This document shows, piece by piece, positions 1 to 11,000 of a stretch of 64,000 nt of DNA. Within the stretch, counting starts at the first letter, position 1; the number at the start of each line of letters is the position of its first letter. Source of the DNA: Chrysoperla carnea (taxonomy: Eukaryota > Arthropoda > Insecta > Neuroptera > Chrysopidae); assembly GCF_905475395.1 (NCBI RefSeq), contig NC_058339.1, positions 78,954,520 through 79,018,519 on the forward strand, read 5' to 3'. Under the pieces are notes generated by a model, which was given only the letters and a program-made list of their open reading frames with translations, was not told where the DNA came from and did not search any database. The translations under genes were made by a program, and so were the position numbers.

Positions 1-159
1 AAAATAAACTTTAATACATTACGTGGACTATTAAATTTAATAAAGGTAGCTACTAGGTATATTAATAAACAGTGGCGGATTTACTATTATTTTATTTAAG
101 TATATAAGCTTTTCACATAAAAAATACGACCTTAAAGTTGATATGTTTCTATCACTTAT

Positions 160-582
160 GTGCTTAATTTCGGGACCAGGACTCCACATTTTTTTATTCT
201 ATTAGAGCTTGGTTAATTTTGATCACAAATTTGAAAAGTATGATCCAAATTTAGTAGGATTACATAGTTGGTTTATCAAAATTGGATAAAATTTATATGT
301 GATAGAGCAAAATTAAATTTTTTGGATTCTGATGACGTCATAAAATCAAAAAATTCGATTTTATTGATAACACAGGCAAATTTGATCCGATCTTATTGGA
401 ATTTCTTTTGAAACCCAACCCGCCGTGATGTTAGTTTTTCGCTAGATACCACTAATGTGCTGAATTCTGGGATCAGGACTCCACATTCTTGAATTCTATA
501 AGCGATAGGTTAATTTTGATCACAAATTTGAAAAGTATGATCCATCTTTAGTAGGATTACATATTTGGTTTATCAAAATTGC
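160..582. repeat. Degenerate two-copy direct repeat, period about 297 bp
   Basis: The segment around 160-285 recurs at about 456-582. Shared text includes CAGGACTCCACATT and GGTTAATTTTGATCACAAAT (at 211 and 508), followed by a matching TAGTAGGATTACATA stretch. The copies differ at scattered positions, so this is an old duplication or a tandem element fragment. Confidence 0.65.
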
Positions 583-1630
583 CAAAATGGTACTTTTAGA
601 TACATTTATAGAACAGCGAATATATCAATAATAACTACAATTTTAATCCATTTTAATGAGTTTCTTAAAAATATGTTTTGCTCGGAAACGTAGAGAGAAA
701 TCAATATTTTAATTTGATACTCTATCGTTTGAATAAATTAAAAAGTTTATCGATTAAATGGACACGATTATGGCTTCTCTCCCCAATTTTGCCTTTACTC
801 TTATATTAAATACTATCAGTATACGAATTTTCATCAAAATCGTTAGAGCCGATCCCAATATATATAAGGCGCAACCTAAATACTATCGGCGCTATGTACG
901 GTCCTGAATAGTAATATTTATAGTGTATAATCATATTAAATAATTATCTTGCTATTACAACAAATGATAAACCAATAACCAATATCAATATGCGATAAGG
1001 AGAATTTATAATTTTAATGCAAACATTTTAATTTACTCGAATAATATTTAAATTGGCACTACATGTGAATCAAAATTTCAATGATCAAAACACATTATGA
1101 GTTTATTTAGATAATTCTAGATTAATGTAAAAATTTCATCAACAATATTTAACTTGGTAACTGAAAATGTTCGAATACCTTTTAATCTTAAAATATCCGA
1201 GTCTGAGCTTCCTGTTCAAATTAGGTATTTTAATACTTATATGTTGCAGGGATAGTGTTGAAAACTGTTCTAAATTAAATTATTTATTATTCCCTCATTT
1301 CTTTTTTACTATATTTACCTACTAGTAGCAAATTGAGAGAGAATTAATATACACACAAAAATTGTAATGATCTATAATTCCTCCATGGACTAGTATAATT
1401 CTTAATTCGCGACTCGAAGAAAAATATAGTTGGCACTTTAATACTTTAATGGGAGTTGAAGAGAGTATAAACATCTATCTCCATGGTATAAACAAACAAA
1501 AAACCACAGAACATTTAATCTATATTTTATCATTCACTACTCTAGTCCGTATGTTTAAACCATAACGACCATACATTTCATATTTTAAACAGACAGTCAG
1601 CTTAGTATTTTTGAGCCACAGTTGAGTATT

Positions 1631-2237
1631 TTTATACCATGTATATATGAAATATACATAGTATATTAAGTTTCGTCCCAAGTTTGTAAAAATATTGATG
1701 CTACGAAAAAAATTTTGGTATAGGTGTTCATAGAATCAGCTAATTAATCCATTTCCGGCTGTCCGTCCGTCCGTCCGTCCGCCTGTGGACACGATAACTC
1801 AAAAACGAAAAAAGATATCGAGCTGAAATTTTTACAGCGTACTCAGGACGTAAAAAGTGAGGTCAAGTTCGTTAATGAGCATCATAGGTCAATTGGGTCT
1901 TGGGTCTGTAGGACCCATCTTGTAAACCGTTAGAGATAGAACAAAAGTTTAAATGTAAATGTTCCCTTTATAGTGTAAATGTTCCTTATAAAAAAATAAA
2001 AAACTTTTGTTTGAAACATTTTTTTGTAAACATCACTGTTTATCCACGAGGGCGTTAATTAGGTGCAAATTTTATAGTATGTATTAATATAGGAATATCA
2101 GTTGTGTGTGTGTCTATTTAAAAGTGAATATCTTTTGTTATTTACGTGACGTCAAAAAAACAAACGATTGCACATCAACACTGTCTATACATGGTATTTC
2201 AACAATTAACTCAGTCAATTGTTTGTTTTCACTTGTT
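1631..2237 (+). repeat. Dispersed repeat family, copy 1
   Basis: Runs from TTTATACCATGTATATATGA to GTTTTCACTTGTTT. It holds a (TCCG)n tract near 1760, a CGATAACTCAAAAACG block near 1792 and a near-palindrome CAATTAACTCAGTCAATTG near 2203. The same element occurs in reverse orientation at 8377-8925 and 9965-10503, and truncated at about 5411-5628. No coding capacity is seen, so it is a non-autonomous mobile element of unidentified class. Confidence 0.7.
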
Positions 2238-3221
2238 TAAATTAAAAAAAATTCCACCTGAGTATAAATTCTAGAGAAAATAAACAACTTAAATTCATGA
2301 AATTACTGAAAGTTTTGCGTCATCAATTAGATATCAGATAATTAATGTAATCGAATTTAGTCACTCATCATACGATTTTCTTGTCATTTAACCGTCAATT
2401 ATAAGCTTCGCAATCTGAATCTTCCAATTAGGTACCTATAATTATTCAAATTTTCTTGAGGGAGATAATGAATCCTAAATGTAGAGTGAATATTCATTAG
2501 TTCCCTATTGCATTTTATGCATCATTCATCGAACTTCGTAATTCGAATTAATCGTAAATATTCGTCATACGGTTGGAAATTTTTTAACTTCCATTTCCAT
2601 TGAATTTCAACCTAAAATCGATTTTCTTCCACATAAAAGTGAAATAATAAACTGTGCATAATTCAATTCAAGAAAAAATATCGCAATCGATTTAAAATTT
2701 TGAAAAATGATGGAAATTTTAGTCTTCGATTTTCAGTTAAATGGGAAAAGAGGCCATTACACAAATTTAGAATTTCTTAGTTATTAATACCAAGAATTAT
2801 ATACCAAGATGCGAATATATTATTAGTTATAAGAAATTGGAGTTGGAGGACAGTTGAAAATGGAGTAAAATCCGAAACATGTCTTTATAAAATTATAATA
2901 AGGGCCCTTCTCCCCTTCTGATTCATTGGCTAACGACGCACATACATCTAACATCCCTTTTAACTGAAAGATTAAATATTCTAAAATAACTACAAATCCG
3001 TCCCTGGTTATAATAAATTTTATATTTAAAAATAATTTTATTTAAAATATTAATTTAGGAAATTAAATGCATATAACAGATGAATTTTCAAAGAATGGTA
3101 TTAACAGATGATTTATCAATCATATAATTTTTGAACATTGAACTACCACCTAAAAAGTAAGATTAGTCATTAAGTAATTGAAGATTAAAAATTTATCAGC
3201 AAACATTTGGAAAAAAAATCA

Positions 3222-3253
3222 TATATAAATAAATTGATTTCACTAATTTCAGT
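3222..3253 (+). promoter_or_regulatory. Core promoter of FABP gene 1 (TATA + initiator)
   Basis: TATATAAATA at 3222-3231 is followed by TCAGT at 3249-3253, the arthropod initiator consensus. The spacing of about 29 nt from TATA to the initiator A is right for RNA polymerase II. This predicts a 5' UTR of about 68 nt before the ATG at 3319. A TTTCAG just before 3300 could instead be a splice acceptor, so a 5' UTR intron is not excluded. Confidence 0.5.
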
Positions 3254-3318
3254 ATTACTACAACCATTCTTATTGCTATAAACAACTTGGAATATTTCAG
3301 TAATCCTAAAACTTTAAA

Positions 3319-3911
3319 ATGGCCGGTTTAAATGGAAAATACGAACACATCAAAAATGAAAATGTTCTTGAATATTTCAAAGGTGTTGGTAAGTCAAAAT
3401 TTTCCTTTTTATTTTAGAAAAAAACCATAAACCTTCATTTATTACATTTTGTATTTTTTATAGGTGTAACTGATGAAATGATCGAAAAAATTGGAAAATT
3501 ACCAACAACCTTAGAAATTACAATAAGTGGTAATTCTGTAACTTTAAAGAGTTCCAAAGGTACTACTTTTGAACTTGGTAAAGAATTCGAGGACAAAATG
3601 CCAACTGGTCAAGTAGCCAAGGTAAGTTTTAAAAAATATTAATTTGAAATTGTAGAGCATTAATTAAATCTTTTTGTTTAGAGTGTTGCTACATTGGAAG
3701 GAAATAAACTTACCATTAACTCAACACTTGATGGCAAAAAAGGTGCCCGATCATACGAAACCACCGCTGATGGACTTTTAGTCGTAAGTTTCAAATATAA
3801 TTATCTTGAAAATACTAGTTTTATTTATTAACTTTTTTCTGCTTTTTTTTGTAGACCCTTACCGCTGAAGAAACTCCAATTGTTGGCAAAAGATACTACA
3901 AAAGAGTTTAA
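3319..3911 (+). CDS. Fatty acid-binding protein family (intracellular lipid-binding protein), gene 1
   Basis: Four exons, 3319-3388, 3464-3621, 3682-3783 and 3855-3911, all with GT-AG borders and intron phases 1, 0, 0. They encode 128 residues, the usual FABP length. The protein opens with the GKY box, continues with ENVLEYFKGVGV (helix region) and ends GKRYYKRV, where R123-x-Y125 matches the Arg-x-Tyr pair that holds the ligand carboxylate in FABP/CRABP proteins. The four-exon plan (70/158/102/57 nt) resembles the classic FABP gene structure. There is no signal peptide, so the protein should be cytosolic. Family role: binding and moving fatty acids or related hydrophobic ligands; the actual ligand cannot be read from sequence. 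The paralogue gene 2 follows 4.1 kb downstream on the same strand. Confidence 0.9.
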
Positions 3912-3973
3912 ATTTCTCATAAACTATTTTTGTAATTATTTAAAATATTTTGTTATAATTTTTATAATGTTTT

Positions 3974-3979
3974 AATAAA
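3974..3979 (+). terminator. Poly(A) signal of FABP gene 1
   Basis: AATAAA lies 63 nt after the stop codon at 3909-3911, in a T-rich context. Confidence 0.6.
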
Positions 3980-4240
3980 AATTAATTCAAAGCATTTTGA
4001 TTTTTTTTTTTACTTGAATTTGTTTGCAATTAGAAATTAGAGTTTAGCAGGTTTGAAATGTCAAATAATATTTATAAAAAAAAGTAAGATTATAAGTTTG
4101 TCTTTAAAAACTCTTTTTTAATTTATAAATCCAAATATTTATTTTGGATTTATTTCAAACCTTCCGAAGGGAGGTGGCTTTGAACAAACGTGTCGTAATA
4201 TTGATACACATTATTAGTCGCAGGAACACTTTAAACAGTC

Positions 4241-4917
4241 TGCAAAGTTCGAAAAATTAGAACAGTAAGACGGATTTGAATGCGGTTTTCTACATTCGAT
4301 TCGTTAGAGCGTCAGGAAATTTTGTGACCTAAATTGATTTATAAGAAATTCAAAATATGAAATTTGCATAAATACCTAATATGCATTTTATAATTTGCGT
4401 TTTAATTTGACCGTAAATACAAAATTCACCTGGTGCCCAAGGTAAACGTATCCACGCCGCCTCCTGGAGTTTTTGGGAAATTTGTTACATGATCTGTCCA
4501 AACTCGTTACTTACAGATTTTTTGGGTCAAGAATAGGAATATCGCAACAGCATCGGTCTCCGGGGTACTTGGTGCCTATAGTGAATGGTTGGAAAACTAC
4601 AAGAAACGACGGGGATACCGTTCACCCGGAATGCCAAATACCTCAAAGATTAATTCTGTCACGATATTTGTGTTCAGCGAGCCCAAAACCCCCGAGTAAC
4701 ACGTATAGAATCGTTTTCATCACTATTAACCGAATTGTAAATTTAGTATTTCCGGTCAATTTTAAAATGCAATAATAAAATGCATATTATTTATGCAAAT
4801 TTCATATTTTTGTTTTCTTATAAATCAGTATACGTCACAGATTTTCTTAACGCTCTAACGAATGCAGAAAATCGCATTCAAATTTGCCTTATTGTTCAAA
4901 TTTTCGAACTTCAATGC
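4241..4917. mobile_element. Foldback (long inverted repeat) element
   Basis: The left arm, about 4241-4428, is matched in reverse complement by about 4730-4917. Shared blocks include TTCGAA, CGCTCTAACGAAT, GATTTATAAGAAA, ATGAAATTTGCATAAATA and AATATGCATTTTAT. The arms are about 190 bp with a loop of about 300 bp. A 100-residue open frame in the loop (4473-4775) has no recognisable family and is probably chance. The structure fits a non-autonomous foldback/MITE element. Confidence 0.7.
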
Positions 4918-4928
4918 TTCGTTTCCGC

Positions 4929-4931
<3 letters not shown>

Positions 4932-4995
<64 letters not shown>
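4932..4995. repeat. (TA)n microsatellite
   Basis: About 64 bp of uninterrupted TA dinucleotides, directly beside the right arm of the foldback element. Confidence 0.95.
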
Positions 4996-4996
<1 letters not shown>

Positions 4997-5410
4997 CCTA
5001 TGTGTTACTCTGATGTATGAGCTATATTATTCTAAAGTTTCATTCAAATCCATGTAGTAGATTTTGCGTAACAAACAAACAAACTTATTTCGTATTTATA
5101 ATATATAAGGGAAGGGATAGGGATCATCGAGTCATTATGACGCGTGGCAGTTTGTTTCAAAAAGAAAGATTTCAATTATAGCTTTTCTTATCACTTTATA
5201 CAATTGATATATCATAATTTCGCAAGGAAGAATATTGTTCTTATCAGAAAAAAATAAAAATAAAACACTTCAGATAAAAATAGAAATTAAATACTTAGTT
5301 ACTTATATTGCACAGGTATAAGAGAGCCGTTAGTTATAACCTTACATTCTTATTCCTGATGCCACAAGGAATGATAAAATTCATGTTGCCAGGAGAAAAT
5401 CTGGTTCTAT

Positions 5411-5628
5411 TTTTATACCATGTATATATGTAATATATATCAATATGTATATATCATGTATATATGTAATATAATATATACCAGTTGTCTGTCCGTCTGT
5501 CTGTTCGACTGTCCATTTGTGTACACGATAACTCAAAAACGAAAAAAGATATCAAGCTGATATTTTTATAGCGTGCTCAGGACGCCAAAAGTGAGGTCGA
5601 GTTCGTGAATGAGTAATATAGGGCTGGT
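5411..5628 (+). repeat. Dispersed repeat family, copy 2 (truncated)
   Basis: Begins with TTTATACCATGTATATATG, carries a TGTCTGTCCGTCTGTCTG tract and the CGATAACTCAAAAACG block, then stops after GTGAGGTCGAGTTCGTGAATG. The distal half found in the other copies, including the CAATTAACTCAGTCAATTG palindrome, is missing. Confidence 0.65.
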
Positions 5629-7929
5629 TTCCATTGTTTAAAATTTAATATACTTTCAAAATAATAGTATATCAACTATAATGTCAAAAGCCCATAGTTT
5701 TTTGAATTAAACAGAAAAAACTGAAATAATTCCGAAAATTTTGCAGTATTTCACGTATTACGCAGGTAGCATAACTTTTTTTTTGCTTGCAAAACGTAGT
5801 TTCACAATCCCTTTAGAGATCCAAATAACATACCAAAAAAGCAGCTTTACTTCGCGTTTTGCGTATTTAGGTGCTTTTTTTTTGTAAGATTGTACTGATT
5901 TATGCGATTGATAACGTTTTTTTTGTGACGTATTTTATGTGATGTAAAATTGTTTTATTTGTATAACGATTATTATTACGTCTCCAGAAGTTGTCTAGAA
6001 ATGTCTCTTTTCAAATAAGATTTCAGGGCACATATCAGAAACCCGTAGCTCAATCGTTAAATGAACTCGATTTTCCTATTTTTTTTAGACAAAGATACTT
6101 AATGTAGTACTTTTATCAAATTCCAGAACAAGAAGGGGTTTTAAAATTTTTTTTAATGAAAAAAGTTTATAACAAATTTGTTGTCTTCCGATAAAATGCA
6201 GTAATTTTTACCCAAAAAATAAAAAAATCGTGTTCATTATGATGATGTATAGTTTTTCAGATGTCGTCTGAAATCCCAGGCCGTTCAAATATTACATAAG
6301 CAAATGTATTAAAATTATTTTATAAAAAAGAAATTTTTCATGATTTCTACCTATATAAAACTATATTTCTAGATATATAAAACATTAATTGATAATACTT
6401 TCAGCAAACTTTGGAATAGAGCGCGAAGTATTCGGGAAATTACTTTTCAAAAAATATAATAATTTCCATAAATATAGGTATCTACAGAATTGATTCATAA
6501 CGATTGCTCTAATATTCGTTCATACATGAAAATAAACATTGTACTTTTACCTGAACTCTTAACGGTCATTCCAACTTAGTAGTATAATTACAGTAAAATC
6601 TCTTTAAGCTTATATATAATAATTTATTACAAACCAAAGATCTGAATATGCTCGCAGGTATATTTTGTTCTTTATAAATGAAGATTTCTACAGAGAAAAT
6701 CTACCGCTATTTATGTTAAGGGCAGCTATTTATTTCGGAATAAATAAGGGAAGCTTCGATTTTTCTAGAACCTTATATAGATTACTTGTATAAAAACTTA
6801 GTTAGTTGTACAACTAAAAAAATCTATAAACATATTATTGCCTGGGAAGCTCTAGGGGGAGGAGGGTCTATCAATCCTTTCTAAGGCTATGCAATTATTA
6901 TTTTTTACATCTGGAGTCTGAAGAATCTCTATTTATCTCAATCCCACTAATTATAAAGAAATGGTTTTGAAATTGATTCGCTGTTATAGTTTATGATAAG
7001 GACTGTTTAAAATTACTGATTATTATTACAAAATCAATTAAAAAGTTACGATTGAATTGTGTAATCGATTGAATAGCAATTAAATATACATCTAGATTAA
7101 TAAAAGATATAATTAATTATAGATTAGAGATCAGATAAACCAATAAAGTACCTTCGGTAGTGAAAAATAACTTGATATGAAATTTGATAAAAATTAAAAT
7201 TTATGATATGATACCATATAGGCAAAAAAATATCATTAATAACTAATTTGTTGATGGCTTTCATAGTAATTGTAGGTTATGTTACCATCAACTGTATTTA
7301 TACATATAATAATTACATACACGACTGTTGTTTTTACCAATATTACGTCAACAAAATGCCTGACAGCGTTTTTGCGAGAATAAAAAAGATTTAAGATAAA
7401 ATACCCTATCACAAACAATTAGACTTTATAATTTTTTGCATCAGTACTAAATTTACGTCGATTAAAATTTAAGAACATGGTCCAAACTTAGTATTTCAAT
7501 TTGCTAAAGTAAAACTAATTTTTATGGTTTTTAATGACGTTAAGTTACAACAAAAAAATTCCTGGCCCCCGAAAATAAATTTTTCTGTTTATGAAATTTT
7601 TAGAGGAAAAAGTTGACACTGGAAACAGACTCTCAACTTGCCTGCTTTCTGAAATGGTTCTTATATTATGCCTGATTCTAGAACTATAATTATTATATTT
7701 TGCTTTTATTTAAATCGGATAAAATTTGAATATGCTTCAGCGAAATTAATGTTTATGGATTTTCATGATGTCGTTAAGGTGGAAAAAATGAAAATTGATC
7801 CCAATTTTACTCTATTTTAAGGAAAATTTCTTATAATCACACTAACTTAAGTTGGAATTTGATGGAACGGTCTTCATGAAATACAAGAAGTTTTACTGTA
7901 TTTATTTTGGCAAACTTTTCAAATTAAAC
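5629..7929. other. Gene-free interval between the FABP genes
   Basis: AT-rich, many homopolymer runs, no exon with credible splice sites or family similarity. The 60-aa open frame at 7236-7418 (- strand) is not supported by composition or similarity. Confidence 0.55.
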
Positions 7930-7956
7930 TATATAAATTCGGACGTAATTCAATTG
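7930..7956 (+). promoter_or_regulatory. Candidate core promoter of FABP gene 2
   Basis: TATATAAA at 7930-7937 lies 96 nt before the ATG at 8033. The best initiator-like match, TTCAATTG around 7949-7956, is only about 22 nt downstream and weak, so the transcription start is uncertain. Confidence 0.35.
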
Positions 7957-8032
7957 TTACATTTGTTAACAATCTCACTTCTGTTAAAACTTGTAACAGT
8001 TTGTTTAAAATTTATTAGATTTAATAAAAAAT

Positions 8033-11000
8033 ATGGCTGAAGCACTTGCTGGTAAATTTGAACATGAAAAAAATGAAAACGTTTTAGAATATTTTAAAGC
8101 TATTGGTAAGTGTAAAATACAATTAATTGATTAATTTTTACACATATTGAAAAAAAATGTCATTTTAAAATCTATATCTACAGGTGTACCCGATGAAGTA
8201 ATTGAAAAAGTAGGAAAATTATCACCAACAGTTGAAATTATTGTAAATGGTAATTCAATCACAATAAAAGGTTCCACAGATAGTACTTTTGAAATTGGTA
8301 AAGAATTCGACGATCAAGTACCAACTGGCGCTGTACTCAAAGTGAGTACTTTGTTGTTTATTGAAATTAGTTTAAAACAAGTGAAAACAAACAATTGACT
8401 GAGTTAATTGTTGAAATACCATGTATAAGCAGTGTTGATTACTCTTTCACATTACACATACATACATGTCTTACATATACCACTAGTTCGATTTACATCT
8501 AGGCATATAAATATCGCGAGTATGACAAAGTACATGCGGTAAGCAATGCATCTAAGTAAGAGATATTATAGATGTTATATGATAGATAATTGTAAAAAAA
8601 GACTTCGTGGCTTCGATGTCTTTTCAGCTATACAACAGTTCTTCTGTTGTGTGCCTGCATAGAGTGGGAGAGAACACATGTATATAATACTGCTCACTTA
8701 GATGCATATATAAAAATTTCAGCTTGATATGTTTTTTCGTTTTTGAGTTATCGTGATGACAGATGGACAGACGACAGACAGACAGACCGAAAATGGACTA
8801 ATTTAATGATTTTATGAACACCTATACCTAAATTTTGTTCATAGCATCAATATTTTTAAGCGCTACAAACTTGGGACAAAACTTAGTATACCTTGGTATA
8901 TTTCATATATATAAACTAAAGTACATAAACAAAAAATCGAAAAAAATTTATGCTTTCTGATTTGAATGAAACTTAGTATATAAGGTAATTTTGATTCAAA
9001 AAATTCAAAAATCGTATTCATTTGTTGATTGAAAGCATAGTTTTAAAAATATCACCCATTTTCTCATATTTTGGATCGATATCTCCGAAACTAGTTTCCT
9101 AATCGTTATATAAATACGATTTTTGTAAATTATGGGTCAAAATTACCTTATAAACAGAGTTTTATCGAAATCGGAGCCAACATTTTTTTTTCGATTTTTT
9201 CGATTTTTGTAAAGGGGTACCCCTTAAAAAAATTCCAAAAAAACGAAAAAAATTTATTGGTTCTGATTTGAATGAAACGTAGTATATAAGGTAATTTTGA
9301 CCCAAAAAATTCAAAAATCGTATTCATTTGATGGTTGAAAGCATAGTTTTAGAAATATCACCCATTCTCTCAAATTTTGGATCGATATCTCCGAAACTAG
9401 TTTCCTAATCGTTATATAAATACGATTTTTGTAAATTATGGGTCAAAATTACCTTATAAACAGAGTTTTATCGAATTCGGAGCCAACATTTTTTTTTCGA
9501 TTTTTTCGATTTTTGTAAAGGGGTACCTCTTAAAAAAATTCCAAAAAATCGAAAAAAATTTATGGTTTCTGATTTGGATAAAACTTAGTATATAAGGTAA
9601 TTTTGACCCAAAAAATCCAAAAATCGTATTCATTTGATGATTGGAAGCATAGTTTTTTAAATATCACCCATTTTCTCATATTTTGGATCGATATCTCCGA
9701 AACTAGTTTCCTAACCGTTATATTAATACGATTTTTGAATTTTTTGGGTCAAAATTACCTTATAAACAGAGTTTTATCAAAATCAGAGATAAAAAAATTT
9801 TTAAAAAATTCCAAAAAATCGAAAAAACCAATACTTGTAATTTTGGAATAATTAATAATTTTGTAGTAATAATTTTGAACGGAATACGCAAAGTAGAGCT
9901 GCCTATTCGTTTAAATAAGTTTTAGTAATTTTTTATTATTGAATAGTTTAAATATTTATGAATAAACAAGTGAAAACAAACAATTGACTGAGTTAATTGT
10001 TGAAATACCATGCAAAGTCAGTGTTGATTTCTTTATCACATTACACATACAAACATGTGACACATACATAACTGATAATCAAGTATAGTACATATTATAA
10101 AATTTCCGCCTAATTGGCGCCCTCACGGGTAAACAGTGATGTTTACGAAAAAAAGTTTTAAACAAAAGTTATTTAATTTTTGATAAGGAACATTTTTTAC
10201 ATTTAAACTTTTGTTCTATCTCTATCGGTTTACAAGATGGGTCCTACCCAAGACCCAATTGACCTATCATGCTCATTTGACCTATCATTTGACCTCACTT
10301 GTTACGTCCTGAGTACGCTGTAAAAATTTCAGCTTGATATCTTTTTTCGTTTTTGAGTTATCGTGTCCACAGAAATGGACTAATTAGGTGATTTTATGAA
10401 CACCTATGACAAATTTTTTTTCCTAGCATCATTATTTTTAAGCGTTACAAACTTGGGACTAAACTTAATATACTATGTATATTTCATATATACATGGTAT
10501 AATATTGTTTAATTTTTGAAAATTTCTGTAGCTAGGACATACTTTAGCACTTGTCCCTGCCCTTTCTTTTTAATTACTTCAAAGTTCTTTCGAAAAGCCA
10601 TTTCACATATCTTGGCACTAAAGATATTTACGTCATTTATTTCTATTTTTTATCTAATTGCAGAGGAAGGGTTTTGTTTTTTTTTTTTTTTTTTTAAATT
10701 TTTAAGTATCTACACCAAATCTATATTTTACTCCGTAACATAGCAAAAGACTCTATCAATTTTCAGTAGGTCTATTGATTTTTTCACTTTTTATTTTCCT
10801 AATTTCACTGGCTGCGTTTATCTGAACCGATTTGTTTGGTTAGTATCGGCATCTGACGTATCCTATTTAAAAAAATATCTTTTAAAAATGAAGTTTCGTT
10901 AAATTAGAGATTTAGCGATTACTTCACTTGGATGAAGCCGGCGTTTTCCATATGGAAAAAAGGTAATTTATTAATCAAATATGTTTTTAATTTTAGAGTA

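Larger units (their letters stand above)
1..3221. other. Gene-free AT-rich 5' flank with repeats
   Basis: I see no convincing coding exon on either strand. The stretch is AT-rich and holds a degenerate direct repeat (about 160-582) and one copy of a dispersed repeat (1631-2237), both listed separately. The remainder looks like ordinary intergenic DNA. Confidence 0.6.

Noticed and set aside
4473-4775. 100-aa open frame on the + strand
   Set aside because: It lies in the loop and arm of a foldback element and resembles nothing recognisable; probably chance.
4780-5013. 77-aa open frame on the + strand
   Set aside because: Half of it is an (IY)n translation of the TA microsatellite.
9603-9851. 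82-aa open frame in intron 2 of FABP gene 2
   Set aside because: It lies inside the 306-bp tandem repeat, is low-complexity and has no start context or family similarity.
10676-10696. Poly-T tract as a retroposon tail
   Set aside because: No accompanying SINE/LINE body or target duplication could be identified.
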